This document shows positions 25,053-34,837 of a stretch of DNA of 64,000 nt, piece by piece (the first letter of the stretch is position 1; each line of letters starts with the position of its first letter). Source of the stretch: Secundilactobacillus angelensis (GTDB taxonomy: Bacteria; Bacillota; Bacilli; Lactobacillales; Lactobacillaceae); contig NZ_JAAXLJ010000002.1 of the NCBI RefSeq assembly GCF_012641075.1, forward strand, positions 1-64,000, read 5' to 3'. The position numbers and the translations under genes are program-made. The notes beneath the pieces are model-generated. The model searched no databases and was not told where the DNA came from. It worked only from the letters and a program-made list of their open reading frames with translations.

Positions 25053-27281
25053 TTACTCCAAATCAATATCCTCTTCCGCCTGGTTATAAACTTCAACCCG
25101 GTTCTCAACATCGATGCGATTAACCAGCCAGCCTTTTAAGCTGGCTTGCTGAATAAAATCGTCAATGCGGTTTACCCCATTCATTTCCTTAAGTGTGATA
25201 ACAATGCCGAATCGAGTGTGTTCACCATCGCGATTATCCAAACGTTCCTTAGTTTTTACACTAATTGCCCACATTGGGTTGTCATAAACTTTCTTGGGCC
25301 GTGGATTTGACTTCAATGTTTCACTGACATGTTTGACGTTATCCCATTTTCTGAAGAGTTTACGGGCATCTTCTTCTTTAATACGACTATTAATTTCAGT
25401 TTGGGTGTTTTGATTGATGTCGTTGATTGTAGATTTGTTATTAATTCGGCCAAATTTGAAATCAAACTCGGTATTGGTATAATCTACACCTTGATTGCGA
25501 GAGCACTTTGGAAAGTAACAAAGTGTGGCTTTCGCATTAAACGGTTGTTTATCGTTAACGACAGGCACAGGTAAATCATACGTATAGGTATCCCACATTT
25601 CCGAAACACCTTCGATGACAAATTTGATTTCATCGTCTTTACTATGCAGGACATCCTCAATTCTGACTGGAACCACGCCATTACCGCGTAGGCTGAGTGT
25701 CTCAAAATCCGTTTCATTTTCCCAGCCGATTGCTGCGTCAATCAACAGTGCTTTAGCAACTTCCCGGCTAAGACCTAATATATCGATCATATAGGCCATC
25801 TTTCTGGCAATCCACGGTGCTGAGAAAGAAGTTCCAGAAACCAAGGCCTCACCATAAGAGTTGACTGTCCGCATTGGGTTTATCTGATCACCACCGTAAT
25901 AACTGGCATCCGGCTTGGTAAAGAACGACAATACAATGCCTTCTCGGGAATATTTTTCAGGTAACTTATCCATACCTACTGAATTAACCACTACTGAGTT
26001 GATTGAATCAGCTGGTGCACCAATTCGTCGCATCTCTTCTTCTGGATTTTTATTGGTTCCTGCAATGACGAAAATCACGTTATGTTCGTACTGGATTTTA
26101 TCCAGAATAGCTCCTTCAGCTGAAATAAAGTTTTGATTGACCTCGGCATTGGACCCTAACGACAAATTCCAAACGTGAATTTCGGGATTCTCAATTACTG
26201 CGCTTTGAATGGCTTTGACTACCGAAAACGAGCTGAATTGACGGTGGGTTGAAACCCCGAAATGCTTAACTTTAAATCGGCCGCAACCATCATCCAGCTC
26301 TGGGTTTAAAGTCGGACCATCAACAATAATCGAACTGACTTCCGTACCATGTCGATAATCATCTGGCTCACGAGGAATACTAGGATCTAACAAGTCCTTA
26401 TAACTAACCCACTGATTAAAGTAGACATTTTCATCGAATAATGTGTCGATAACACCAATTGTTGGTTCATCACTTGGTGCCGGAATCTGAGCCGTTGGCT
26501 GTTCATTTGTATCACTAAAATCACTAGGAGCTAGTTCAGACATATCCTCAGTGGACATCGAAATTAAATAAGGTGCCTGCTGCATCAAAACACTTAGTGA
26601 ATCTCGATCTAAGAGCACGGTTTGGTCATCCAACATACGACTGTTGTAAACCTTGATTCCTAATTCCCCTAGCAGTGAAATAGCATTTTTACCTGTGTCG
26701 TACAATGTAATAATTGCACTTTGTTCAGTTGAAATATCGGCTTCTTCTACGTCAAAGCGTTCAACATAATAGGCGTCTACAACATAGTCCCGAAACTTCG
26801 ATTTGGAGATATCGTACCGACTAAAATCAATCTGTTTGTAGGTATCATCTTTATTAAAAACGTCTGCAGTAGCTTTCCCGGCAAAGTGATCATCCAAAAC
26901 TTTCACTGTTTCACGGGCGTAATCAATAGTCTGATTAACATCTTCAGCAGATACAAAGTATGTGATGATGTGTCTTTTATTTCCATCGGTATTTTTACCA
27001 AACTTAGCACCGACAATCTTAGAGTTAGCTGATATCCCTTGGCCAAAAAAAGCTTGAAGCCTATTTGATTTGGCAGCTATTTTAGTATAGTAGGCACTGA
27101 TCAGCATCTTCGGTAGAACATCTTGTTTTGCCCAATATTCCTTCATCTGCTCCAAGTCGTTAATGAGTGATAAAATGCGTTTCGTGTCGACTGACTGTTT
27201 CGCCGGTAATTGTGAGGCTCCAGGACGACTATTATTTTTACGCTGCTTAAATTTTCCCTTTAGAGTTAAAACATCATTCAT
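25053..27281 (-). CDS. Subtilisin-like (S8) protease of an IetAS-type defence pair
   Basis: A 742-residue protein. The catalytic triad is visible: Asp in IGVIDTLFD (about residue 278), His in RHGTEVSS (about 310) and Ser in GTSFSAPW (about 484); FVIAGTNKN supplies the oxyanion Asn. There is no signal peptide, so it acts in the cytosol. About 270 residues precede the protease domain and about 240 follow it, presumably regulatory. It overlaps the AAA-ATPase gene by 8 bases (ATGAATGA), showing translational coupling. A cytosolic S8 protease paired with an AAA ATPase is the composition of the IetAS defence system (IetA ATPase, IetS protease), as I recall from published defence screens. Assignment is by architecture, not by alignment. 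Confidence 0.8.
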   Translation of the reverse strand: MNDVLTLKGKFKQRKNNSRPGASQLPAKQSVDTKRILSLINDLEQMKEYWAKQDVLPKMLISAYYTKIAAKSNRLQAFFGQGISANSKIVGAKFGKNTDGNKRHIITYFVSAEDVNQTIDYARETVKVLDDHFAGKATADVFNKDDTYKQIDFSRYDISKSKFRDYVVDAYYVERFDVEEADISTEQSAIITLYDTGKNAISLLGELGIKVYNSRMLDDQTVLLDRDSLSVLMQQAPYLISMSTEDMSELAPSDFSDTNEQPTAQIPAPSDEPTIGVIDTLFDENVYFNQWVSYKDLLDPSIPREPDDYRHGTEVSSIIVDGPTLNPELDDGCGRFKVKHFGVSTHRQFSSFSVVKAIQSAVIENPEIHVWNLSLGSNAEVNQNFISAEGAILDKIQYEHNVIFVIAGTNKNPEEEMRRIGAPADSINSVVVNSVGMDKLPEKYSREGIVLSFFTKPDASYYGGDQINPMRTVNSYGEALVSGTSFSAPWIARKMAYMIDILGLSREVAKALLIDAAIGWENETDFETLSLRGNGVVPVRIEDVLHSKDDEIKFVIEGVSEMWDTYTYDLPVPVVNDKQPFNAKATLCYFPKCSRNQGVDYTNTEFDFKFGRINNKSTINDINQNTQTEINSRIKEEDARKLFRKWDNVKHVSETLKSNPRPKKVYDNPMWAISVKTKERLDNRDGEHTRFGIVITLKEMNGVNRIDDFIQQASLKGWLVNRIDVENRVEVYNQAEEDIDLE

Positions 27282-28320
27282 TTTCTGTTCCTCTTAATTC
27301 TCTAGCAACTTGGCTTTTTGAAGTGCCAGTCAATACTCCAATTTCTCTCACAGTAAAACCTTCATCTTTTAAGTCAACCATGCTAATTTGATCAACCTGA
27401 TGAGTGTCCTTGTATATTCTGATAAGATAATCAAACGGCTTGCTAGGATCACTAAATGCTAGTGCCACTTTAATGATATTTTTTAATTCACCTGGATTGG
27501 GAAGCTTTTTAGCTGTATCAAGTATCTTTCTGAACAGTTTTGTATCTCTGCCAGCTTCCTTAAAGCTCTTAAGATCATTTGTGAGTAATACCTCTGCCAC
27601 CTCTAGCAAATCTGATTTTGAGTAACGATCAAAACTGATGACTGTATCAAAACGGCGTCTAAACGCCCTATCCAGCTTATTGTACAAGTTAGTGGTGGCG
27701 ATAATGACCACGTCACTATTGACGTTATCCAAGGCTTTCAACATGCTGGAAGTTGCCCGGCCCATTTCCCGGATATCGTTATTATTTACTCGATCCAATG
27801 CGATTGCATCAATTTCATCAAACAGAATTACGGCATTTGAAGGGTTAGGCATCCGATTGATTTCATTAAAGACAATTGCGATATTTTTAGCTGTCTGTCC
27901 CATCTTGCTATCGATCAATTGATTGAAATCAACCAAGTAAAGTGAACGGTTCAGCAATCTCGCAACCTGTTTGGCAGACTCAGTCTTACCAGTACCTGGT
28001 TCACCTTCAAAGAGAAATTTATTAATTCCAACACGATGATTTACAGCATTGATAATCCCCTTAATGTCCTCAGCAATTAAAGTCGGCAATGGTAAGGAAG
28101 AAGTCCCAACATCCACCGCGTTAACAAACTGACTTTCAAACGTAACCGATTGAGGCACAAAAGTATTCACATCAGACAGAAATGACATGACATATTCAGC
28201 TAGTTGATGATCGCCATTTTCATCAAAGCTTCTAGCAATATCATTGGCAGTTGCCCGAAACTGAATTTCGTCCTTGTCATAGTGATACTGGATTAATTTG
28301 ATTATGTCCCTTTTCTTCAT
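27274..28320 (-). CDS. AAA ATPase of an IetAS-type defence pair
   Basis: A 348-residue protein with one AAA module: Walker A EGEPGTGKTES, Walker B VILFDEIDAI, sensor/arginine-finger region ATTNLYNKLDRAFRRRFD. It has an N-terminal helical domain and a C-terminal part with a helix-turn-helix look (FTVREIGVLTGTSKSQVARELRG). ATG 28320 is chosen because GAGAGG lies 8 bases upstream; upstream in-frame codons have no ribosome site. It overlaps the S8 protease gene by 8 bases. In this type of pair the ATPase is presumed to gate or unfold substrates for the protease. A terminator (28388-28423) separates it from the upstream nuclease gene, so its promoter must lie in the short interval 28330-28390. Confidence 0.8.
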   Translation of the reverse strand: MKKRDIIKLIQYHYDKDEIQFRATANDIARSFDENGDHQLAEYVMSFLSDVNTFVPQSVTFESQFVNAVDVGTSSLPLPTLIAEDIKGIINAVNHRVGINKFLFEGEPGTGKTESAKQVARLLNRSLYLVDFNQLIDSKMGQTAKNIAIVFNEINRMPNPSNAVILFDEIDAIALDRVNNNDIREMGRATSSMLKALDNVNSDVVIIATTNLYNKLDRAFRRRFDTVISFDRYSKSDLLEVAEVLLTNDLKSFKEAGRDTKLFRKILDTAKKLPNPGELKNIIKVALAFSDPSKPFDYLIRIYKDTHQVDQISMVDLKDEGFTVREIGVLTGTSKSQVARELRGTENE

Positions 28321-28387
28321 CTCCATCACCTCTCTAAAAGAGTAACACGGTCTGGGACAAAAAACAATAATTTGGGACAAAGGATAC

Positions 28388-28423
28388 AAAAAAGCATCCA
28401 GAATGTTGAAAATTCTGGATGCC
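28388..28423 (-). terminator. Rho-independent terminator after the nuclease gene
   Basis: Perfect 11-bp stem (28394-28404 with 28412-28422) followed on the minus strand by U6. Confidence 0.9.
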
Positions 28424-28506
28424 ATTTTACGTAAAATCTCGTTATGAACCTGATACTTTTCTAAGCGAACTACTCAACCCAAAATTGGAGCCTATTGATT
28501 AAAGGT

Positions 28507-29421
28507 TCAGGCAGCCTTACTGGTACCCGTCCGATAATTCAGCCGAAAACCTGGTTGAACGTTAAAGATATAGACGTTGAACCGAATCGCACGGCTACCA
28601 ATTGATTCAGCTTGCATCTCTACCCCGTTTGCTAACAAGTTATTACCAGCAAATACCGGTTTAACTTCGTAGCGGACGTAATGTGACCGGCTGCTTCGTA
28701 AATAGCTAGCCACCTGATTTTCATACTTTTCCATACCGGGAGCGTTCAGTGATCGGGTCCCCGTCATGAGATTTTTCAGATTGTTATTTTGACCCGTGAG
28801 TTGATAGCCAATTAAGTGACTTCGGTTGTAAAGCCAACCACCATGACCATGTTTATTGTGCCAGCCGGTAGGGTTAACGTATAACGGTTGCCGTTCAGTA
28901 TGTGGCATCAGCCGTTTGTTCAACATCGCATCCGCCGTAGTCACCCTGTTTAACCGATCCAAATTACCATAATGTTGCCAAGCACCCTTCTTAATGCTCA
29001 ATCGGTTTAACTTTGGCTGATTATGGTTAATGATCACGATCTGCTGCCCGTGATAGTTGAGCTTTTGCAGTCCTGAAGCACTGGCTTTAGCCTGCTTGAT
29101 ATGTTTAACGGATACTCGTTTAACAACTGGCCGACGCTTAACGTGACGATGATGCGTCGACTTATGGTGAGCAGTGGCTTGATCCGTTGCAGCTAGCGTC
29201 AAGCCCCTACGTTTAGCGGTTTGCAAACTAACCTTAAATACTTTTCGGGCTCGGTTTAGTCCACGGTTATGCCGATGATAAAAATAATGCTTACCTGTCC
29301 TTGTGACGTAAACCATCGTGGCTGCATTGGCATTGCTTGGTTCTCCAGTAACGCTTACTGGTACTGCTAAAATTGTGACGGCCACAATCAATGACAGTAC
29401 CGTCTTGAACACTTTCGACAT
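28507..29421 (-). CDS. Secreted DNA/RNA non-specific endonuclease (EndA/NUC1-like)
   Basis: A 304-residue exported protein. The signal peptide is residues 1-~33 (VLSLIVAVTILAVPVSV, cleavage near NANAA). Residues ~35-130 are very rich in His, Lys and Arg, probably binding nucleic acid or wall polymers. The C-terminal ββα-metal nuclease domain has GWLYNRSHLIGYQLTG, with the general-base His, and NNLKNLMTGTRSLN with the metal Asn. The family motif is usually DRGH/DRSH; here the Asp is Asn. Functions known for the family are nutrient scavenging and DNA processing during uptake; the ComK-like gene lies 10 kb away. ATG 29421 is preferred over an upstream TTG that overlaps the GGGAG ribosome site. 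Confidence 0.85.
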   Translation of the reverse strand: MSKVFKTVLSLIVAVTILAVPVSVTGEPSNANAATMVYVTRTGKHYFYHRHNRGLNRARKVFKVSLQTAKRRGLTLAATDQATAHHKSTHHRHVKRRPVVKRVSVKHIKQAKASASGLQKLNYHGQQIVIINHNQPKLNRLSIKKGAWQHYGNLDRLNRVTTADAMLNKRLMPHTERQPLYVNPTGWHNKHGHGGWLYNRSHLIGYQLTGQNNNLKNLMTGTRSLNAPGMEKYENQVASYLRSSRSHYVRYEVKPVFAGNNLLANGVEMQAESIGSRAIRFNVYIFNVQPGFRLNYRTGTSKAA

Positions 29422-29436
29422 TTTATCTTCTCCCAA

Positions 29437-29767
29437 ACAGACGAGTAATAATCCGTTATTATTAAATTAGTAACTGATTAATTATACAAGTCATGATATG
29501 TTGGGGTCAATCTTAAATGTGTTTAAACTATAACTATTTATCTATGCAAGTGTTTTAATTTTAGCGTACGCCAGATCAGTAACTTTACCTTTATGGAACC
29601 AAAGCCAAAATTTCCACAACAAAAAACCAGCCTGAGCCTCCGCCGCTCAAGCTGGTATTTGATTTCAGTTTCATTAATAGCGTATCTTAATTATATCACT
29701 TTTGACCTTATTGTCGAGTAACACGGCCAGACTGGGCTAGCCGGGCCTTAGACCAATTGAGCATCAA
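29437..29767. other. Intergenic region between the nuclease gene and glyS
   Basis: Holds the nuclease promoter area (AT-rich, 29440-29560) and the glyQS terminator. No gene is visible. Confidence 0.5.
29620..29656 (-). terminator. Rho-independent terminator of the glyQS operon
   Basis: Stem 29626-29638 with 29645-29656 followed on the minus strand by U6. Confidence 0.85.
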
Positions 29768-31840
29768 CTACTTAACGATTAATTGGTTAAGATCGCCAAG
29801 GCGTAAGATCAAGTCAGACAGCTGGCTTAACTGGCTAAGACGGTTATTCTTAACGGCTTCATCATCCGCCATGACCATGGTTGCTTCAAAGTAATCATTG
29901 ATCACTGGCTTCAGGGCTGCTAAGGCGTTGTAGTAAGCCGGAATATCTAATTCTGAGGCTTGCTTTGCAACTTGATCCACAGCATCGTGAAGCTTGGGTT
30001 CACTATCATTATCAAACAAGCTGGTATCAACCGCTGTTACTTTGGCCTTATCTGCCTTTTGAGCAATCCGCAGAACCCGAGTCAATGCTTCGATGGTGCC
30101 CTTGAAATCATCATCGTTTTGGTGATCAGTCAGCACTTGAGCAACCGTGAAGTTATCCAGTAAGTCGGTGTTGGGTCCGCCAATAACGGCGTCCACAATA
30201 TCATGTTTAACCTTCTCACCGAGCAACGTCACTTTGATCCGGTCACGCAAGAAGTCACCAACCGCTTTGATTTGAGCCTTTTGATCCAAATCAGGGGCCA
30301 CGTTAGCGCTCACTTCAGCGTCAATAGCGTCTGCCACCATTTCCTGATTGAAGTGCCACTTGTTGGTGCGGATAATCCGCACGATACCGGTAGCCTGACG
30401 ACGCAGTGCGTAAGGATCGTTAGAACCGCTTGGAATCATCTCAGCTGCGAAGAACGTCAGAATACTGTCGATCTTATCAGCAATGGCTAAAACCGCACCA
30501 ACGGTTGATTCTGGTAAATCACCATCGGCTGAAATTGGCATGTAATGTTCGCGGATTGCTTGAGCAACCACTGGGTTTTCGCCGTTTAATAAGGCGTACT
30601 TCTCACCCATGACCCCTTGTAATTCCGCAAATTCGCCGACCATCCCGGTCACTAAGTCGAACTTGTAGATGTGCGCTGCCCGGACGAGATCTTTGATCTG
30701 GGTATCATTCAAGCCAAGCTTTTGACCTAGATTAGCGGCGATCACAGCGACCCGCTGCATCTTGTCATACATGGTGCTGATCTTATCGTGGAAGCTAACT
30801 GTCTTCAGTCGTTCAACGTAGTCGTCAATCGTCTGCTTTTGATCTTCTTCATAGAAGAACATCGCATCAGACAAACGGGCAGCCAGCACACGTTCGTTAC
30901 CAGCAATCACGTTTTGAATGTGATCAGCGTTCCCGTTACGAACGGAAACAAAGTGCGGCAATAATTTACCGTTTTGATCCAGCACGTAGAAGAACCGTTG
31001 GTGATCACGCATTGAAGTAATCAGCACTTCGTCTGGAATCTTGAGGTACTTTTCATCAAAACCGCCAGCAAAAGCAGTTGGCCATTCAACTAGGTTAGTC
31101 ACTTCTTCCAGCAGATCTGGATTTAATTTGATCACCCAGTTATGATCCGCAGCCAGCTTTTCGATTTGCTTTTGAATCTCTGCCTTACGCTTCTTAGCGT
31201 CGGCAATCACAAATTCGCTGGTTAAAGCGGCTTCGTAATCGGCAGCTTGCGCTAATGTAATGGTCTTACCCAAGAACCGGTGACCGCGAGTTTCCCGGTC
31301 AGTCGTCACGTCCAAGATCTTAAATGGAATGACTTTGTCATCTAACAGTGCAACCAGCCACTTGATGGGACGGATATATTCAAAGTGATAACTGCCCCAC
31401 TTCATCATCGTTGGGAAAGTCATGCCGGTAATGACGTCCTTCAAACCAGCTAAGACTGATTCCACGGGCTGACCAGCAATGTGTTTTTGAACGTAGACGT
31501 ATTCGGTTCCCTTTAATTCCTTAAAGGTAATGTCGTCCACCGTGACCCCTTGGCCACGAGTAAATCCTTGAGCAGCTTTCGACCAATTACCCTCTTTATC
31601 CAAGGCAATTTTCTTAGCTGGTCCCTTGACTTCTTCATCGATATCAGGCTGCTTGTTAGCTAAACCGCTAATTTGAACGGCTAACCGGCGTGGCGTTGAA
31701 AACGACTTGATGTCATCAAAGCTAATCCGTTGTTCTTTGAGGTACTTCTTGGTTTTTTGAACTAATTGCTGGATGCTTGGCGTCACAACGTGAGCGGGCA
31801 TCTCTTCCAAACCAATTTCAAGTAAAAATGTATGTGCCAT
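29768..31840 (-). CDS. glyS: Glycyl-tRNA synthetase beta subunit
   Basis: A 690-residue protein with the typical bacterial GlyS start ([15 protein letters not shown]) and body ([45 protein letters not shown]). With GlyQ it forms the α2β2 enzyme that charges tRNA-Gly; the beta subunit carries most tRNA contacts and a C-terminal anticodon-binding region. Its ATG (31840-31838) overlaps the glyQ stop by one base (TAATG), so the subunits are translationally coupled. The operon is under a glycine T-box. Length is normal for the family. Confidence 0.97.
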   Translation of the reverse strand: MAHTFLLEIGLEEMPAHVVTPSIQQLVQKTKKYLKEQRISFDDIKSFSTPRRLAVQISGLANKQPDIDEEVKGPAKKIALDKEGNWSKAAQGFTRGQGVTVDDITFKELKGTEYVYVQKHIAGQPVESVLAGLKDVITGMTFPTMMKWGSYHFEYIRPIKWLVALLDDKVIPFKILDVTTDRETRGHRFLGKTITLAQAADYEAALTSEFVIADAKKRKAEIQKQIEKLAADHNWVIKLNPDLLEEVTNLVEWPTAFAGGFDEKYLKIPDEVLITSMRDHQRFFYVLDQNGKLLPHFVSVRNGNADHIQNVIAGNERVLAARLSDAMFFYEEDQKQTIDDYVERLKTVSFHDKISTMYDKMQRVAVIAANLGQKLGLNDTQIKDLVRAAHIYKFDLVTGMVGEFAELQGVMGEKYALLNGENPVVAQAIREHYMPISADGDLPESTVGAVLAIADKIDSILTFFAAEMIPSGSNDPYALRRQATGIVRIIRTNKWHFNQEMVADAIDAEVSANVAPDLDQKAQIKAVGDFLRDRIKVTLLGEKVKHDIVDAVIGGPNTDLLDNFTVAQVLTDHQNDDDFKGTIEALTRVLRIAQKADKAKVTAVDTSLFDNDSEPKLHDAVDQVAKQASELDIPAYYNALAALKPVINDYFEATMVMADDEAVKNNRLSQLSQLSDLILRLGDLNQLIVK

Positions 31841-32763
31841 TACTTCTTGTCCTCCCCGTCTGCTAATAATGCTTGCCGTTTTTCTTCATCCTTGATCAAC
31901 GGGAAGCCAAATTCCTTCCGTTTAGCGACAAAGGCTCTGGCAACACTGTGCGCCATCCGACGAATCCGAGAAAGGTAACCGGCCCGTTCAGTAACGGAAA
32001 CGGCACCCCGGGCATCTAACAGGTTAAAGGTGTGTGAACACTTCAAGATGTAGTCGTATGCTGGGTGAACCAGACCATTCGCAATCTGCTTTTTAGCTTC
32101 AGCTTCGTAGTCGTCAAACATCTGCAGCAGCATTTCTTGGTTGCTCTTTTCAAAACTGTAAGTTGAATGTTCGATTTCGGGTTCACGGAAAATATCGCCG
32201 TACATGACACCGTCGCCCCATTCCAAGTCGAAGACACTGTCAACGTCTTGGATGTATGAAGCTAGCCGTTCGAGACCATAGGTGATTTCTGAAGTGACGG
32301 GATCTACTTCTAGACCACCAACTATTTGGAAGTAAGTGAATTGTGAGACTTCCATCCCATCAAGCCATACTTCCCAACCAACACCGGCACAGCCCATTGA
32401 TGGGTTTTCCCAGTTATCTTCAACGAAGCGAATATCGTGTTCCAAGGGATCAATACCCAATTCCTTTAAACTGTTTAAATATAAGTCCTGAATGTTTTCT
32501 GGTGACGGCTTCATGACCACTTGGAACTGGTGGTGTTGGTACAACCGGTTAGGGTTTTCAGCGTACCGGCCATCCGCTGGCCGCCGTGATGGTTCTACAT
32601 AAGCCGCGTTCCAAGGTTCTGGGCCGATTGCCCGCAAAAAGGTGTAAGGGCTCATGGTCCCGGCACCCTTTTCGGTATCGTAAGCCTGCATCAGCATGCA
32701 GCCCTGTGCGGACCAATATTGCTGCAAGGTCAAGATAATTTGTTGCATTGACAATTTCTTGGT
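31840..32763 (-). CDS. glyQ: Glycyl-tRNA synthetase alpha subunit
   Basis: A 307-residue class II catalytic subunit: [53 protein letters not shown] and [11 protein letters not shown] are near-invariant GlyQ segments. It makes glycyl-adenylate and charges tRNA-Gly together with GlyS. TTG 32763 is chosen because AGGAGG lies 9 bases upstream and the resulting N-terminus (MTKKLS) is the usual one in lactobacilli; an ATG further in (32748) is the alternative. A glycine T-box leader precedes it. Confidence 0.96.
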   Translation of the reverse strand, partial: TKKLSMQQIILTLQQYWSAQGCMLMQAYDTEKGAGTMSPYTFLRAIGPEPWNAAYVEPSRRPADGRYAENPNRLYQHHQFQVVMKPSPENIQDLYLNSLKELGIDPLEHDIRFVEDNWENPSMGCAGVGWEVWLDGMEVSQFTYFQIVGGLEVDPVTSEITYGLERLASYIQDVDSVFDLEWGDGVMYGDIFREPEIEHSTYSFEKSNQEMLLQMFDDYEAEAKKQIANGLVHPAYDYILKCSHTFNLLDARGAVSVTERAGYLSRIRRMAHSVARAFVAKRKEFGFPLIKDEEKRQALLADGEDKK

Positions 32764-32817
32764 CAAAATGAATATCCTCCTATTGTGTGATGGCAATGAC
32801 GAGGGACAAACGGCACA

Positions 32818-33032
32818 AAAAAACGTCCCAATGTAGTCTTGTAGACCTACATAGGGACGAAAGTTTATTTTCGCGGTTCCACCCTACTTCTGGGAATCTC
32901 CCAGCAGCTTCGTTTGCGCCAGCTCTAAAAGTGCCAATTGGTTCACGATTACTCCGGCTTTCACCTATCCCGAAGTCGCTGTTTAACCGTTGAACCAACC
33001 CTCTTTTTTCATTGCCGATCACTATTCAATTC
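32818..33032 (-). promoter_or_regulatory. Glycine T-box riboswitch (glyQS leader)
   Basis: The minus strand carries the T-box sequence GGGTGGAACCGCG (32884-32872), Stem I with a GGC glycine specifier (32935-32933), and a strong terminator (32824-32859) ending in U7. The antiterminator bulge reads UGGA, complementary to the U discriminator of tRNA-Gly. Uncharged tRNA-Gly should stabilise the antiterminator and switch glyQS on. Confidence 0.92.
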
Positions 33033-33038
33033 CTCATT

Positions 33039-33067
33039 ATTCTAAGCGTCTACAAAATAAAAGTCAA
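33039..33067 (-). promoter_or_regulatory. glyQS promoter
   Basis: On the minus strand TTGACT (33067-33062), 17-base spacer, TAGAAT (33044-33039). It lies just beyond the MFS gene stop. Confidence 0.8.
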
Positions 33068-33081
33068 TCGGGATTGCAGAA

Positions 33082-34491
33082 TTACTTTAAGTCTAATTCG
33101 CCCTGCTTTAGCGAAAGCAAGATGGCCAGCACAATAAAAATGAACGATCCGGTAAACGCCACGTGCATCCCGGTAATAAATAGTTGTGGCTGACTCGGCA
33201 GATACGTGGTGACCTTAGTGTGAGCAATGAAGCTCATCACGCTGAACAGCACCGTGGTCGACAGCGCGGTCCCCGAAACCATGCCGACGTTTCGCGCCAG
33301 CGCATTAATACTACCAGCGCTGCCCAGCTGATCCTTATCCACCACTGACATGACAATATCACTGTTTGGTGACTGGAATAAACCGGTCCCCGTCGCCATG
33401 ATCACCGTAATGATTCCGTAAACCCACAGCGAACTGTGGAGGTCCAAAAACCAGTATCCAAGCTGTGACAGCGCCACGGTACTGAGTCCCAGCGTGACAA
33501 TTTTTGCTGGATTAAACCGGTCAGCTAGCACGCCGCCGATCGGTCCAGCAATCATCGTGACAACTGGGAAAATAATCATGAGTAATCCTGCCTGACCAGC
33601 ACTTAATCCACGCGCGTCCTCAAGATAAAATGGCATGAGTACTACGGTGAAAAAATTGGATAAGAAAATTAAAACAGCAGCACCAACGCCATAGGAGAAT
33701 GGTTTAATTTTGAAAATACTCAACGGCATCAATGGTGTCGTGCTGCGACGCTCCGCCCGAATGAACCAGATGATTGAAAGCAACGCAATCACGTAACCGG
33801 CCAGTGGTACGGGCTTGAAGTAGCCCACCTCTTGGCCCCAAAAAATTGCTAGAAATAAACTGACGATCAGTAGTGCAAAGGAAACCGAACCCGGCCAATC
33901 AATTTTTTTATCTGCTGATTCCGGTGTGGATTTGGGCAGTACAATTTGACCCAGAATAATCGCAAAGATTCCCAGTGGAACGTTGATCCAAAAGATATAG
34001 CCCCAACTAAAATGTGACAGGACTAATCCACCAACACCTGGACCAGCAACTGCACCAAAGGACACGAAAGTTCCAATCAACCCCATCGCTTTGCCCCGCT
34101 CCTTCAAATTAAAGGTCGCGGTGGTAATGCCATAAGTGTTTGATAAAGTCATTGCGGAGCCGATTCCTTGGATCACCCGACCTAAAATCAGGAACTCGAA
34201 GGTCCACTGAAGTCCTGAGATGAAGGAACCGAGAATAAAAATGGCAGTCCCAATACGAAAGATTTTAATTTTGCCGTACATATCACCTAATTTACCGAAA
34301 AATAGCAATAATGCGCTTACCACGATCAAATAAATGGACACTACCCATTCAATTTTATTCATGGGAATGACCAGCTGTTTTGCCATCACCGGCATGGCAA
34401 CGTTAACGATACTGGAATCCAAATTGCTCATAAAGGCAAAGATTCCAATTGAAAGCAGTATCCACCACCGGCGTGGCTGAGTGTCACTCAT
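33082..34491 (-). CDS. MFS multidrug exporter, DHA2 (EmrB/QacA) type
   Basis: A 469-residue membrane protein with the 14-helix layout of DHA2 proton-drug antiporters. Visible motifs: LDSSIVNVAMPVM (helix 1, motif D1), GKLGDMYGKIK (motif A) and GPGVGGLVLSHFSW (motif C, antiporter signature). Substrate cannot be told from sequence. ATG 34491 (MSDTQPRRWW) is preferred; a longer reading to 34566 has a Ser/Asn-rich leader without a ribosome site. It is divergent from the dehydrogenase at 34838 and ends just short of the glyQS promoter. No regulator lies beside it. Confidence 0.85.
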   Translation of the reverse strand: MSDTQPRRWWILLSIGIFAFMSNLDSSIVNVAMPVMAKQLVIPMNKIEWVVSIYLIVVSALLLFFGKLGDMYGKIKIFRIGTAIFILGSFISGLQWTFEFLILGRVIQGIGSAMTLSNTYGITTATFNLKERGKAMGLIGTFVSFGAVAGPGVGGLVLSHFSWGYIFWINVPLGIFAIILGQIVLPKSTPESADKKIDWPGSVSFALLIVSLFLAIFWGQEVGYFKPVPLAGYVIALLSIIWFIRAERRSTTPLMPLSIFKIKPFSYGVGAAVLIFLSNFFTVVLMPFYLEDARGLSAGQAGLLMIIFPVVTMIAGPIGGVLADRFNPAKIVTLGLSTVALSQLGYWFLDLHSSLWVYGIITVIMATGTGLFQSPNSDIVMSVVDKDQLGSAGSINALARNVGMVSGTALSTTVLFSVMSFIAHTKVTTYLPSQPQLFITGMHVAFTGSFIFIVLAILLSLKQGELDLK

Positions 34492-34837
34492 TTTAACAAC
34501 CCCCAATCTACTCTTATTGCGTTGATTATAACTGGTATTTGAGGTTGAGGGTGAATTAAAGCTCACCTTGAGACCGACATCTTCGTATGAACTATACCAA
34601 TTAATTTCATTCTATCTATTGCTTGAGTAAACCATTTAACGTTGATTAGTTATATTGTGAAATATTTTTAGTGTGTTTTAATTGTCATAAAGCCATTTTG
34701 TATTTAAAATCACAAGCTAAAGAATTGTAAGCGACTACAATAAAGCGTATTTTTAAATCGTATCAAAGGCCTTATCCATGGATAACCAATTTTATTTATG
34801 ACTAGTTTTCTTACGAACTAGAAGGAGGAATTTTCAA
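34492..34837. other. Divergent promoter region
   Basis: AT-rich region between the exporter and the dehydrogenase gene. It holds the dehydrogenase promoter with a cre-like site and presumably the exporter promoter. No gene is seen. Confidence 0.5.
34725..34753 (+). promoter_or_regulatory. Promoter with overlapping cre (CcpA) site
   Basis: TTGTAA (34725-34730), 17-base spacer, TATTTT (34748-34753). The 14-mer at 34726-34739 fits the catabolite-responsive-element consensus at 13 of 14 positions and covers the -35 box, the position of a repressing site. Confidence 0.65.

Noticed and set aside
32780-33022. 80-codon minus-strand frame upstream of glyQ
   Set aside because: It is the glycine T-box leader read as protein.
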